A DNA stretch of 64,000 bases from Bacteroidaceae bacterium (GCA_017617335.1 JAFZWK010000067.1:19236-83235), one strand, 5' to 3'. Shown: positions 45,221 through 54,939, counted from the stretch's first letter. The notes: generated by a model not told the origin, from the sequence alone. Numbers and translations are program-made.

Positions 45221-46656
45221 AAGCCCATAATTTCATATAGTTTGTCGATGTTCACGTATTTCCGCACATGATCGGCAAGCATATCATACTGCTGGTTCTT
45301 GAATTCCTCAAGACTCATCGTTGGAGTTTTTAATTCCTTGTCTTTCAGAAGAAAGTTGATGACAGGTTCGTTGTCGAGAAATCCATGCAGATATGTGCCG
45401 ATGCAGTTCTCCTCTTGCAGGATCAGTTTTTCTGTTGTGCTGCGTCCTTGGTGAATTTCGTATCCGAAACATTTTCCACCTTCGAATTCAAACTCTACTC
45501 TGGTGGTTGTCTTCTCGGTTGTCATGATGGTGTCGATGGGGAGCAGTCCCAAACCTGGTAAGGAATGGATACTGCCTTCTATGCCTTCAGGGTCGCTTAC
45601 GGTCTGTCCCAACATCTGATAACCGCCGCATATACCCACGATGGTTTTTCCGCTATGGTGAGCATGAAGGATAGCTTGTGCTATTCCGTTGCGTCGTATC
45701 TCGAGCAGGTCATCCAGAGTGGCTTTCGTACCAGGCAGGATGATGATGTCAGCCTTTTCTATGTCGCGGGTATTATTCGTGTAAAAAAGGTTCACTCGGG
45801 CATCGCGCTCAAGGGTGTCGAAATCTGTAAAGTTGCTTATGTGCCTCATTAGTACTACGGCAATCTGCACCTTACCTTCGGTCATTATATGATGTTTCTG
45901 GGTGAGTTCCACACTATCTTCCTCATCGATATAGATGTCGTGGAACATTGGAACAACTCCCAGTACAGGCACTCCACACAGGTCTTCCATCATACTCCGT
46001 CCCTTCTCGAAGAGACGAATGTCGCCTTGGAATTTGTTGACGATAATGCCACGGATACGCTTGCGATCCTCGGGAGTCTGTAACATGATGCTTCCATACG
46101 TGCTGGCAAAAACACCACCCCGATCAATATCTGCTACCAGGATGACATTAGCGTCTGCATACCGAGCCATAAACATATTTACGATGTCGGTATCACGAAG
46201 ATTGATCTCCGAGATACTTCCTGCTCCTTCCATAACGATGGGATTGTATCGTCGGCTTAGTCTGTCGTAGGCTTCATGAGCAATATTACTTAGTTCTTCG
46301 TGACCTTTTTTGCGAAAATACTCGTAGGCTGAACGATTGCCAATGGGCTTGCCATTTACCACTACTTGAGTAGTATGTTCTGAATTAGGTTTCAGCAGGA
46401 TGGGGTTCATGTCGGTATGGCAAGGGATGCAGGCAGCTTCCGCTTGTACAGCTTGGGCCCGTCCTATCTCTAATCCCTCTGGCGTCACATAGGAATTCAA
46501 AGCCATATTCTGCGCTTTAAAAGGAGCTGGCTGATAACCATCTTGCCAAAGAATACGACAAAGAGCCGTACAGATTACGCTTTTGCCCACATCAGAACCC
46601 GTTCCCACCAACATGACGGGATGCAAGTGTTTATTGTTTTGCCTCGTTTCTGTCAT
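45217..46656 (-). CDS. cobQ: Cobyric acid synthase (CobQ/CbiP)
   Basis: 479 aa. The N-terminal dethiobiotin-synthetase-like ATPase domain has VGTGSDVGKS (P-loop), FKAQNMALNSYVTPEG and VMEGAGSISEINLRD. The C-terminal class I glutamine amidotransferase domain has the nucleophile cysteine in GICGGYQMLG and the His in the GYEIHQGRS region. It amidates the b, d, e and g carboxylates of adenosylcobyrinic acid a,c-diamide in the cytoplasm. Translationally coupled on both sides: TAATG with the upstream kinase gene and ATGA with cobD. Confidence 0.95.
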   Translation of the reverse strand: MTETRQNNKHLHPVMLVGTGSDVGKSVICTALCRILWQDGYQPAPFKAQNMALNSYVTPEGLEIGRAQAVQAEAACIPCHTDMNPILLKPNSEHTTQVVVNGKPIGNRSAYEYFRKKGHEELSNIAHEAYDRLSRRYNPIVMEGAGSISEINLRDTDIVNMFMARYADANVILVADIDRGGVFASTYGSIMLQTPEDRKRIRGIIVNKFQGDIRLFEKGRSMMEDLCGVPVLGVVPMFHDIYIDEEDSVELTQKHHIMTEGKVQIAVVLMRHISNFTDFDTLERDARVNLFYTNNTRDIEKADIIILPGTKATLDDLLEIRRNGIAQAILHAHHSGKTIVGICGGYQMLGQTVSDPEGIEGSIHSLPGLGLLPIDTIMTTEKTTTRVEFEFEGGKCFGYEIHQGRSTTEKLILQEENCIGTYLHGFLDNEPVINFLLKDKELKTPTMSLEEFKNQQYDMLADHVRKYVNIDKLYEIMGL

Positions 46657-47432
46657 TAGTTCGATGGGTTATTCACACTAATGTAGTAACGAGGTCCTGC
46701 CAAAAAGTATTGCATGTATGCCTCGGCACGAGACACGGCAGTCTGTAAGTCCACTCCTTTTGCCAGATGTGTCGCAATAGCGCTGGCTAACGTGTCTCCC
46801 GTTCCGTTGCGGTCGGTTAAATGAAGTTTCTTCTTGGGATGAGGCGTTATGGTGTCCGTCCGTTTGTCGTAGAGATAGTCTACCAGATATTTTCCTTCTT
46901 CAATACTTTTTACAATAACAGAACACCCCCAATGGCTCAGCCAACGGAGGTCTGCTTCCACATCTTGAATCTTGTGCCCCAGCAGAAATTCAGCTTCGCG
47001 GAAATTGGGTGTAATCAAAGTGGCTAAGGGGAAAAGTTTAGTCTTGTAGGCTTCAATACATTCGTCACTCACCAATTGCTCGCCGGCAAAGTTTACGATG
47101 ACGGGATCTATCAGAATCGGTTGCTTGTTGTATTTCTGGAGAACTTTAGCTACGCCACGGATAATCTCCGCTGTGGGTAACACTCCCGTTTTGATACAGT
47201 CTGCTCCTACAGTACCAAGAAAGGATTCTGCCTGGGAAATGATCAATTCTGTGGGCAGATGATAGATACTTTTGATACAGTTTACATCTTCGTCTACAAT
47301 ACAAGTAAGGGAGGCAGCAGCCCAACCGCCACAACGTGTGATGGCTTTGATGTCGGTTTGTACGCCTGCGCTTCCTAAAGGTTCGCTACCAGCAATCAGA
47401 AATACTTTTCCTGTGTTCTCTATCTTTTCCAT
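46656..47432 (-). CDS. ThiD/PdxK-like small-molecule kinase heading the cobalamin cluster
   Basis: 258 aa of the ribokinase superfamily, ThiD/pyridoxal kinase branch. The N-terminal substrate-loop region reads AGSEPLGSAGVQTDIKAI (ThiD usually has SGGAGIQAD), then GADCIKTGVLP, DPVIVNFAGEQL, TPNFREAEFLLG and the catalytic RNGTGDTLAS. It could phosphorylate HMP/HMP-phosphate (thiamine) or pyridoxal. As first gene of a coupled cobalamin operon whose second member uses PLP, it may instead supply PLP or act on a cobalamin precursor such as alpha-ribazole. The reaction is not settled by sequence. Confidence 0.72.
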   Translation of the reverse strand: MEKIENTGKVFLIAGSEPLGSAGVQTDIKAITRCGGWAAASLTCIVDEDVNCIKSIYHLPTELIISQAESFLGTVGADCIKTGVLPTAEIIRGVAKVLQKYNKQPILIDPVIVNFAGEQLVSDECIEAYKTKLFPLATLITPNFREAEFLLGHKIQDVEADLRWLSHWGCSVIVKSIEEGKYLVDYLYDKRTDTITPHPKKKLHLTDRNGTGDTLASAIATHLAKGVDLQTAVSRAEAYMQYFLAGPRYYISVNNPSN

Positions 47433-47595
47433 GAATAATTCATATTTCTTAAAATCCTATCAATCCTGTCCTTGGAATTTTCTGTATGTACAAGATATCC
47501 CATCACAATCTTAAGCAATTGAGAAGATGACGGAAACGGGTGCGTAGAAAAGAAAAAATAGCCTTTTCATCAATTCGATAATGCTTAATTTTGTG

Positions 47596-47676
47596 CAAAG
47601 ATAGCAAAAATTATTCGTACAGGATATGCAAGAAAGGCGATTTCCTTGTGTATGTTTGTCTTTTGTAGTATATTTG
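47596..47676. promoter_or_regulatory. Divergent -7 elements for cobalamin cluster and alanine symporter
   Basis: Minus-strand TATCTTTG (47596-47603) reads into the kinase-cobQ operon. Plus-strand TATATTTG (47669-47676) with CTTG 20 bp upstream reads into the symporter. No cobalamin riboswitch pieces are visible between 47433 and 47694. Confidence 0.6.
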
Positions 47677-47694
47677 CACTAAAATGTTTTCACC

Positions 47695-49101
47695 ATGGAT
47701 ATTATACTTTCTGTTTTATCGGAAATAAACGATTTTCTATGGACTTACATTGTTATTCCCATGCTGGTAGGATGTGCCATATACTTTACATGGAATCTGC
47801 ATGCTATCCAGTTCACAGGGATTGGAGAGATGTTTCGCGTGTTGTTCTCCTCCACATCTGCCAACGTGGATTCGAACAAATCCAGACATAAGAAAATATC
47901 TTCGTTTCAGGCATTTGCTATCAGCCTGAGCAGTAGAGTCGGAACAGGAAATTTGGCTGGGGTAGCCAGCGCGATATTCGTGGGTGGACCTGGATCTGTC
48001 TTCTGGATGTGGGTTATGGCTCTACTTGGAGCCAGTACGGCTTTTATGGAAGCTACTTTGGCACAATTGTATAAACGTTCTGGATCGGACAGCTTCTATG
48101 GCGGACCTGCTTACCAGATGCAATATGGTTTGCATCGCAGATGGATGGGCGTCCTGTTTGCCATTTTCATCATATATGGATTTGGAATGGCCAATCAGGT
48201 TGTACAGAGTAATACCTTGTGCGATGCTCTTGGTGACGCTTTCAGGATACCTGTTAGTTGGGTTGCGTATGGCATGACGGCATTAACGCTTGTCATCATT
48301 TTTGGTGGTGTACAGCGTATTGCCCGATTTTCGGCTATGGTGGTTCCCATCATGGCAATCGGTTATATGTTGTTGGCCATAGTCATCTTGATTCTGAATA
48401 TTGATAAGGTTCCTGGTATGCTGGCTTTAATTGTTAAGAGTGCTTTTGGTTGGCAACAGGCCGCTGGAGGAGCCATTGGAATTGCCATCATGCAGGGAGT
48501 GAAACGTGGGCTTTTCAGCAACGAGGCAGGTGAGGGTTCTGCTCCCAACGCAGCAGCTACAGCTACCATCTCTCATCCTGTGAAGCAGGGTTTGTTACAG
48601 AGTCTTGGCGTTTTTACCGATACTCTGCTCATTTGTACCTGTACAGCTTTCATTATTATTCTAAGCGGTCTTTTTGAAGGTAATGACGATGGAATCATTT
48701 TGACTTCCCGAGCCATGAGCCATCATTTGGGCAGCATGGGTTCATGGTATTTAACGGCATGCATATTCCTCTTTGCATATAGTACCATTATTGCCAACTA
48801 TTTTTATGGAGAAGCCAATATTCGTTTCATTTGTGACAGGAAATGGGCGATTACGGCGTTCCGCATCGTTAGCGGATTTGTTGTGATGGCAGGTGGTTTC
48901 CTCACGTTGCAACAGGCATGGTGTATAGTGGACCTGGCGATGGCTTTGATGACCATCCTTAATCTGGTGTCTATCCTTATGTTAGCCAAATATTCTTTCC
49001 GATTGCTGGATGATTATCTGGTTCAGCGACGCTTGGGTAGAGATCCTGAGTTCCATAAGGCTCAATTCCATGAAATAGAGGATGATTTGGAGGCTTGGTA
49101 A
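47695..49101 (+). CDS. Sodium:alanine/glycine symporter (AGCS family)
   Basis: 468 aa inner-membrane protein with about eleven hydrophobic segments. Family motifs are SSRVGTGNLAGVASAIFVGG, MWVMALLGASTAFMEATLAQ and FSNEAGEGSAPNAAATA. It imports alanine or glycine with Na+. It ends 35 bp before the start codon of the MFS transporter gene, so the two may be co-transcribed. Confidence 0.93.
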   Translation: MDIILSVLSEINDFLWTYIVIPMLVGCAIYFTWNLHAIQFTGIGEMFRVLFSSTSANVDSNKSRHKKISSFQAFAISLSSRVGTGNLAGVASAIFVGGPGSVFWMWVMALLGASTAFMEATLAQLYKRSGSDSFYGGPAYQMQYGLHRRWMGVLFAIFIIYGFGMANQVVQSNTLCDALGDAFRIPVSWVAYGMTALTLVIIFGGVQRIARFSAMVVPIMAIGYMLLAIVILILNIDKVPGMLALIVKSAFGWQQAAGGAIGIAIMQGVKRGLFSNEAGEGSAPNAAATATISHPVKQGLLQSLGVFTDTLLICTCTAFIIILSGLFEGNDDGIILTSRAMSHHLGSMGSWYLTACIFLFAYSTIIANYFYGEANIRFICDRKWAITAFRIVSGFVVMAGGFLTLQQAWCIVDLAMALMTILNLVSILMLAKYSFRLLDDYLVQRRLGRDPEFHKAQFHEIEDDLEAW

Positions 49102-49136
49102 TTGGAAAAAATGTAATAAATATATATAAGAATAAC

Positions 49137-50324
49137 ATGAAAACAGAAAAACAAAATTCATTGTTCTGCTATCAGGGAAACAATTATCTGGTTCCCTTCT
49201 TGCTCATTAGTTCTCTATTCTTTTTGTGGGGTTTTGCGCATAGCATTCTGGAGGTTCTGAATCCTCATTTTCAAGAATCCTTCAACATCAGTAAGACGAT
49301 GGCCTCCTTTGTTCAAGTGGCTGTCTATGGTGGTTATTTCCTGATGGCTCTGCCGGCTGGATATATCATTCGGCGTTACGGGTATCGTGCTGGTGTGATT
49401 ACGGGACTTCTGCTTTATGGCATAGGTGCTTTACTCTTCATTCCTGGTTCACGTATCAATTCTTTCCCGTTCTTTGTATTCTCCTTGTTTGTGATAGGGT
49501 GTGGTCTCACTTGTTTGGAGACTTCTGCCAATCCCTATACGACGGTATTAGGTGAACCCAGTAAGGCAGAGAGCCGTATCAATCTGTCTCAATCCCTGAA
49601 TGGATTTGGATGGATAGTTGGTCCTTTGGTAGGTGGGATGTTGCTCTTCTCGGGTGGTGATATTGCTCTTCCCTATACTATTGTGGGTGTAATGGTTCTT
49701 TTGGTTGCCTTTGTGTTCTCGAAGGTAAAGCTTCCTGAAATAAAGGAAGAGGTCGAATTACAACCTGAGGGATCTCATGGTAAGCTATGGAATACAGCCT
49801 TCATCCTCGGAGTTGTTGCCTTATTCTTGTATGTGGCTGCTCAGACAGGAGTGAATAGCTTCTTTATCAATTATATGGTGGAAAACTCTGGTACCACCCA
49901 TACACAAGCTTCTCAATGGTTGGGTTTCGGAGGCATGGGACTATTCGTTTTTGGCCGATTGACAGGTGGATGGGTAATGAACTTCTTTCGTGCCCGTCGT
50001 TTGTTGCTGATTTATGCTGTATTGGCTGCGTTGGCAACTGCTGTAATCGTATTAGGCAAAGGCATGATAACTTTAGCGGCTTTCTTTATGGTATACTTGT
50101 GCGAGAGTATCATGTTCCCCACCATTTTTTCATTGGCACTTCGTGATTCGGGAGGAAATACCAAAATGGCTTCTTCGATACTCATCATGACTATCGTGGG
50201 TGGTGCCGTGGCTCCTTTGATGATGGGCTATATTGCAGACAATACAGGCAGCATGCCTATTGCTTTCGTAGTGCCGTTGGTATGTTACATTTATATTGCT
50301 GGATATGCGTTGATGAAGAAGTGA
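49137..50324 (+). CDS. MFS sugar permease of the FucP/GluP (fucose-glucose/galactose) group
   Basis: 395 aa from the ATG at 49137; a longer frame starts at a TTG inside the symporter gene. Twelve transmembrane segments are expected. FucP-group motifs are FLWGFAHSILEVLNPHFQ, VQVAVYGGYFLMALPAGYI and CLETSANPYTTVLG. It imports a monosaccharide with protons. Fucose is possible but no fucose catabolic genes are nearby. Confidence 0.88.
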   Translation: MKTEKQNSLFCYQGNNYLVPFLLISSLFFLWGFAHSILEVLNPHFQESFNISKTMASFVQVAVYGGYFLMALPAGYIIRRYGYRAGVITGLLLYGIGALLFIPGSRINSFPFFVFSLFVIGCGLTCLETSANPYTTVLGEPSKAESRINLSQSLNGFGWIVGPLVGGMLLFSGGDIALPYTIVGVMVLLVAFVFSKVKLPEIKEEVELQPEGSHGKLWNTAFILGVVALFLYVAAQTGVNSFFINYMVENSGTTHTQASQWLGFGGMGLFVFGRLTGGWVMNFFRARRLLLIYAVLAALATAVIVLGKGMITLAAFFMVYLCESIMFPTIFSLALRDSGGNTKMASSILIMTIVGGAVAPLMMGYIADNTGSMPIAFVVPLVCYIYIAGYALMKK

Positions 50325-50360
50325 TGTGTTGCAAATAGGAAACTGAAAAAAGTATAGAAA

Positions 50361-50390
50361 CCGTGGCAATGGATTATTCCGTTACCACGG
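50361..50390 (-). terminator. Intrinsic terminator overlapping the PEP-synthase-like gene's stop
   Basis: Stem 50361-50372 with 50379-50390 (CCGTGG...CCACGG, two G-T type pairs), loop ATTATT. On the minus strand it is followed by TTTCTATACTTTTTT. One arm lies in the last codons of the gene. It may also stop the convergent MFS transcript. Confidence 0.75.
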
Positions 50391-53349
50391 CTTCTTTGTG
50401 TAGTCCATCTATCTTGATCGTGATGGGTTTCTCCCAACGAACATGCCGTACGTGAGCAGTTTCCTGAACGGCGGGTAACTTGTTGAATTCCTCTTCTCTG
50501 TAAATTCCATCGCCAAGGAAGGCGTTGATGGTTAGATATCCCACTCCCAGAGAGGTAAGGTTCTGGAAGAAATGGGTTCCTTGGGAAGGATCGACCTGGA
50601 AATTCGCAAGACCAGCTTCCACGATGACTTGAGCGCAAGAAATATTAGGCCACTTCACGGGAATTCCCAACCAGGGATCACTACTTCCCCAACGGCCGGG
50701 ACCAATCAACAGATAAGACCCCGTTTGTTGTCCATCGTTCATAAATGTGCGGTTGATGGATTCAACCTCTTCTGCTATGGTCCCATTGTCGCTGGCAGAG
50801 AATCCTTCAGTCTTCACATAAACTATATCAACAATATCGTTGTAGATACCATGTCCTATAGCATTATGGGATCGAAGTAGACATTTTTCATCAGGAATTT
50901 TGGTTAGATCTTCGTCCAGGGCCATACGGTTGTCCACCATGGGACGAATTTGTAAAAGGTTAAACTCCCCAGTTTTGTCTGCGTGTAGATTCACGGCAAA
51001 CTCAATTTCGACGGGACGGCGCATCTCCTCTGCTCCGTAGCGGAGGATTTTCTGCATCAGTTCAGGCAGAGGGAACACACCATGCTGCAGCACACCAGCG
51101 AAAGAGATTATCTTTCGATTCTTCCCCTCATAGAAACCATCATAAATACATTGGTTGTAAGGGTCAAATGTGGAGCATATCCATTGAAGCGTTCCATCCT
51201 GTTCAGCATCGCGTACTGACCATTTTTTCAGGTTGAAGCCTTCGTCTACAACAAAATGCATTCCTGATTCCATGCCAGGAATATCTTCTTTGGCAGACTG
51301 GGCAACATTGGCTTCCAGGGCTAAGAAATGTGTTTGGGTGTCTTTTAATGCGAAGTCCATCTCGCTCATTTGTAACACCTGATGGGGATGAGCGGGACAA
51401 ACGCGAAGACTGGTGCCTCCATCAACGATGTATTTACCCAATCCGAGAGCGAGGCTGACAGTACCTTCTTCGGCTTTCTCCTCGTTAATGGGGTAGTAGT
51501 TGATGCTTCGGGCTACGCCACTTATGACAGGATAGAAACGAGGTCCGTGTTGTTCACCAACCACTTCTTGCAGGATGACTGCCATCTTCTCTTGATCAAT
51601 GACATTGCTTGTGGCTGTCATGTAGTCTTTGCTGGCACGATAGAACACGCTTGCATAGACAGCCTTGATGGCATCGGATAGCATTGCCAAGCGCTCATAT
51701 TTGTCAGGACTATATGGAATCATATATGTGCTGTAGACTCCAGCAAAGGGTTGGTAATGGGAATCTTCGAGCAAACTGCTGCTGCGGATGGCGATGGGTG
51801 ATTCCACGACTTGCAGGAAGGCTTCCAAGTCACCGAGCAAACGCATAGGCAGACGACCGCGAAGGAAGTGTTGCAGAATATTTTCGTCAGCGATGTCACT
51901 TAGAGCCAGTTGATATAGGTCATTGGTGTCCATGAATTCATCGAACACATCTGTACATAGAACAACAGTCTTTGGAATGCGGGTCGTCACGCCAGGCATC
52001 TCATTAAGGTCAGTATGACGTTTCAAGATGTGATCTATGAATGCAAGACCTCGTCCCTTTCCTCCCAAACTTCCATCTCCAATTCGGGCAAAATTGGAGT
52101 ATTGGTCAAAGCGTTCACGCTGAAAGACTGCCACTACACCTTGATTCTTCATTCTGCGGTATGCAACGATGGCATCCAGGATAATCTGGCGGTGAACATC
52201 TACATCCTGCAGGCTATCCCACGTGATATGTTTCAGGAACTCTGCGATGGGGAAAAGTGCTCTGCTGGCCAGCCAACGGCTCACATTATTATGTGATATG
52301 TGGTACAACAGACTTTGAGTGGGAACCGTCATGATATTGTCCTGCAAATCTTTCAGATTATGCACGCGTACAACCTCTTTCAAAGTGTTGGGGTCACGGA
52401 AGACGAAGTCGCCAAAGCCGAAATAGCGTTGAACTTTCTCGCGCAGATCCACATCAATCTTTTTGGAATTCTTGTCTATGAAATGTGCACCGCATTTCTT
52501 TGCCAGCTTCTCTTTCTCAGTTTCGCTGGAGTCCATGATGAGTGGAATGTAAGGGTCATTGGCTCGTATGGCACTCAGGAGTTTGAAACCGGCATTCTCA
52601 TCCTTAGGACTTCCTTCAGAAAGAGGGAAGCGACAGTCAGAGATAATTCCCAAGGTGTTGTTGGCGAATTGACTGTAAAGAGTCCAGGCTTCCTCGTAAT
52701 TTCGTGCAAGTACGATTTTGGGACGGCCACGCATTCGTAGGGTTTCCAGCGAGGTGTTGAGAGCCTCAGTCGCAAATTCCAGACTCTGTTGGAGCACGAA
52801 CCTATACAGGTTGGGCAGGATGCTGCTGTAGAAACGTATGCTGTCCTCTACCACCATAATCATCTGAACGCCTGCGCTGCGGATATCATGCTCCAGATTG
52901 AGACGGTCCTCCATTAGTTTTATGATACTCAGAAGAAGTTCCGTATTGCCTAACCAGCAGAACACATATTCAAAAGCAGACAAGTCCTCGTTCTGCATCC
53001 TTTTCGTGATGCCATGACTGAAAGGAGTGAGAACCACGATGGGTATGTGGGTATAGCTTTCCTTAATGGAGCGGGCAATGTCGAACACATCGTTGCTGGA
53101 TGCGGCAGGCATGCAAATGACCAGATCTATTTTTTCGCTCGCCATCTTCTCGTCTGCCTCTTCCTTGCTGGCTACTTGGATGAAACGAGGTGGAAATCGA
53201 AGTCCTAATCGAGCGTATTCCGAGAAAATCTTTTCATCCACGCGGCCGTCGTCCTCCAGCATGAAAGCATCGTAGGGGTTTGCCAACAAGAGAACATTGC
53301 AGATGCGTCTCAGCATCAGATCAACAAAAGAAGTATCCTTTAACGTCAT
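50374..53349 (-). CDS. PEP-synthase/PPDK-like ATP-grasp protein with two receiver-like N-terminal domains
   Basis: 991 aa. Residues about 15-150 and 165-310 look like two response-regulator-type domains (VLLLANPYDAFMLED, IDLVICMPAASSND; QMIMVVEDSIRFY, NTLGIISDCRF). Residues about 440-850 are a PPDK N-terminal ATP-grasp domain, with GDGSLGGKGRGLAFIDHIL, PIAIRSSSLLEDSHYQPFAG and a closing EFNLLQIRPM. The central phospho-histidine domain and the C-terminal PEP/pyruvate barrel of true PEP synthase are absent; a C-terminal region of about 130 residues (GPGRWGSSDPWLGIPV) replaces them. It may phosphorylate some acceptor directly. The function is unknown; the architecture seems typical of a Bacteroidetes family I recall but cannot name. 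Confidence 0.8.
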   Translation of the reverse strand: MTLKDTSFVDLMLRRICNVLLLANPYDAFMLEDDGRVDEKIFSEYARLGLRFPPRFIQVASKEEADEKMASEKIDLVICMPAASSNDVFDIARSIKESYTHIPIVVLTPFSHGITKRMQNEDLSAFEYVFCWLGNTELLLSIIKLMEDRLNLEHDIRSAGVQMIMVVEDSIRFYSSILPNLYRFVLQQSLEFATEALNTSLETLRMRGRPKIVLARNYEEAWTLYSQFANNTLGIISDCRFPLSEGSPKDENAGFKLLSAIRANDPYIPLIMDSSETEKEKLAKKCGAHFIDKNSKKIDVDLREKVQRYFGFGDFVFRDPNTLKEVVRVHNLKDLQDNIMTVPTQSLLYHISHNNVSRWLASRALFPIAEFLKHITWDSLQDVDVHRQIILDAIVAYRRMKNQGVVAVFQRERFDQYSNFARIGDGSLGGKGRGLAFIDHILKRHTDLNEMPGVTTRIPKTVVLCTDVFDEFMDTNDLYQLALSDIADENILQHFLRGRLPMRLLGDLEAFLQVVESPIAIRSSSLLEDSHYQPFAGVYSTYMIPYSPDKYERLAMLSDAIKAVYASVFYRASKDYMTATSNVIDQEKMAVILQEVVGEQHGPRFYPVISGVARSINYYPINEEKAEEGTVSLALGLGKYIVDGGTSLRVCPAHPHQVLQMSEMDFALKDTQTHFLALEANVAQSAKEDIPGMESGMHFVVDEGFNLKKWSVRDAEQDGTLQWICSTFDPYNQCIYDGFYEGKNRKIISFAGVLQHGVFPLPELMQKILRYGAEEMRRPVEIEFAVNLHADKTGEFNLLQIRPMVDNRMALDEDLTKIPDEKCLLRSHNAIGHGIYNDIVDIVYVKTEGFSASDNGTIAEEVESINRTFMNDGQQTGSYLLIGPGRWGSSDPWLGIPVKWPNISCAQVIVEAGLANFQVDPSQGTHFFQNLTSLGVGYLTINAFLGDGIYREEEFNKLPAVQETAHVRHVRWEKPITIKIDGLHKEAVVTE

Positions 53350-53369
53350 GTTTTTTCCTTATATTTGTG

Positions 53370-53401
53370 CAAAGTTACGGAAAGTCGAGCGAAGAGCCAA
53401 A
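53370..53401 (-). promoter_or_regulatory. Promoter of the PEP-synthase-like gene
   Basis: TTTG (53398-53401), exactly 20 bp, then TAACTTTG (53370-53377) on the minus strand. It lies 20 bp upstream of the ATG at 53349, so the 5' leader is very short. Confidence 0.75.
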
Positions 53402-53487
53402 TTTATTTGAACTTTTCCGAGACGGAGGACTCCGCCTGCGCCTGAGCACCTGTTGGAGCGCAAGAACTTCGGCGAAGCCACAACAAT

Positions 53488-54711
53488 TTACAACAACACT
53501 TTCTGTCTTAGAACTACATCATTATTCCCTCCAATAAGCGTAATTATATGTAAACCACATAATTTGAAAGGTATTTTGATGAAGCGTGAATGAACAAGAC
53601 TTTGGTACTTCTTTTCACCATTTAAATCATAAATCTCTATTTTTTGTGGTGGATTTGAAGAAAAAAATGTGATAGTATTATCGCTGATTTTCATCCTTAT
53701 AGCTTCATGACCCAATGAACGTATTCCAGTTGAAGCCGTTTGCAACGAGACATACCCACTTTCATCAACGATCGCCTGTCCCTCTTCACTTGTAAGAAAC
53801 TCAAACAAACTGTAGGCTACAGATGACTTGTCAATATCGGAACGCACAGCAGTATACACATTGGAAGTGTATGGATAGGTGCCGTTTTTGATATTCGCTT
53901 TCGTCATTGCCACATCGTTCACTCCAATGGCCTTTGTACTACCACTTCCTACCATGACGTTATAATAGTAGAAAGGAGTGAAAGCAATGCCCGCTGTGTC
54001 TTGTTCAAGTTGGTAATAGGGAGTCATCATGGTTTTTCCGATTTGCATTTCAGGGAAATCCTTGATCGTCAGTCCAGCCATGACCATCAATTCAAACTTT
54101 TCCTGACTACCCGAGTTCCTGTTCCTTATATAAGGCTTAATCACGCAATCTAATCCTCCAACCTCTGACCAATTAACAATGTCCCCTGTATAAATGCCTT
54201 GAATCTCTTCAATGGAAAGGTTGTTAATGGGGTTCTTTGGATTGACCATGAATGCCAGAGCATCCTTTGCTATAGGCTTCTCTATCAGGGTTACCCCTTG
54301 TTCGTCTGCATAAGCTTTTTCGTCACGAGATATACTTCTTGCGGTAATGATGACCTCAACTTTGTCATCAATAAGATTCATAAACGATTGGTGTGTGTTG
54401 GAATTCAGCAAGCGTTTAGTCAATAGCTCCCGTGCTTCATCTTCGCTACAAGTAAATATTGGTTCAACTTGTTTGGGTGCTTCTTCTGGATTCTGAATAA
54501 ATGGACTTGATTGCCACTCATAGTCAAACCCTAACAGTTTGCACATTAAGATGTATCGCAGCGGACTTGTCGAGTCAGACCCATCTATTATGGGGAAATT
54601 ATTAACTGAAATATCCTTCAAGTCGAACGATGTATCAATGAAGTTGTCCCCATAACATGAGAATATGGGAAAGATGGAAAATAGTATGATGAGTTTTTGT
54701 TTTGCTATCAT
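53488..54711 (-). CDS. PstS-like phosphate-binding protein with C-terminal sorting-like domain
   Basis: 407 aa. It starts with an export signal containing a possible lipobox (IFPIFSC). The body is a PBP-like/PstS domain: PIIDGSDSTSPL, VEVIITARSISRDE, IAKDALAFMVNPKNP, IYTGDIVNWSEVGG and RNRNSGSQEKFE are typical phosphate-binding-protein motifs. After about residue 335 a beta domain of about 70 residues follows (NTITFFSSNPPQKIEIYDLNG ... KIPFKLCGLHI ... LRQKVLL). It resembles type IX secretion C-terminal sorting domains (type A). There are no pstCAB genes beside it. It may be a surface or signalling phosphate binder rather than an importer component. Confidence 0.78.
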   Translation of the reverse strand: MIAKQKLIILFSIFPIFSCYGDNFIDTSFDLKDISVNNFPIIDGSDSTSPLRYILMCKLLGFDYEWQSSPFIQNPEEAPKQVEPIFTCSEDEARELLTKRLLNSNTHQSFMNLIDDKVEVIITARSISRDEKAYADEQGVTLIEKPIAKDALAFMVNPKNPINNLSIEEIQGIYTGDIVNWSEVGGLDCVIKPYIRNRNSGSQEKFELMVMAGLTIKDFPEMQIGKTMMTPYYQLEQDTAGIAFTPFYYYNVMVGSGSTKAIGVNDVAMTKANIKNGTYPYTSNVYTAVRSDIDKSSVAYSLFEFLTSEEGQAIVDESGYVSLQTASTGIRSLGHEAIRMKISDNTITFFSSNPPQKIEIYDLNGEKKYQSLVHSRFIKIPFKLCGLHIITLIGGNNDVVLRQKVLL

Positions 54712-54764
54712 CTCATTTCGTTTTTACCCACACATAGAGCGGCATTTTTATGCATACCATATCG

Positions 54765-54836
54765 CAAAGATACGATTATGGGAGAGAACTGCAAAGGGAA
54801 AACCAGTTTTTTGTGTACCTTTAGATTATTCAGGCT
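54765..54836 (-). repeat. 72-bp direct repeat copy 1, carrying the PstS-like gene's promoter
   Basis: Nearly identical to 55993-56065: one base difference and one extra T in about 70 bp. On the minus strand it contains TTTG, 19 bp, and TATCTTTG (54765-54772), the promoter of the PstS-like gene. Confidence 0.92.
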
Positions 54837-54939
54837 AGATGTGATGAATGATGTTTGTCGTTTCATTATTGTTATAAAAAAGATGCTGACTAAATCTCTG
54901 TAGAAAGAGCATGAACAAATGCAAATAAACATCTAAATG

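Noticed and set aside
53402-53487. G+C-rich stretch with short dyads between the PstS-like stop and the next promoter
   Set aside because: Short dyads such as GGAGGACTCC are present but no stem followed by a T-run; not enough to call a terminator or a gene.
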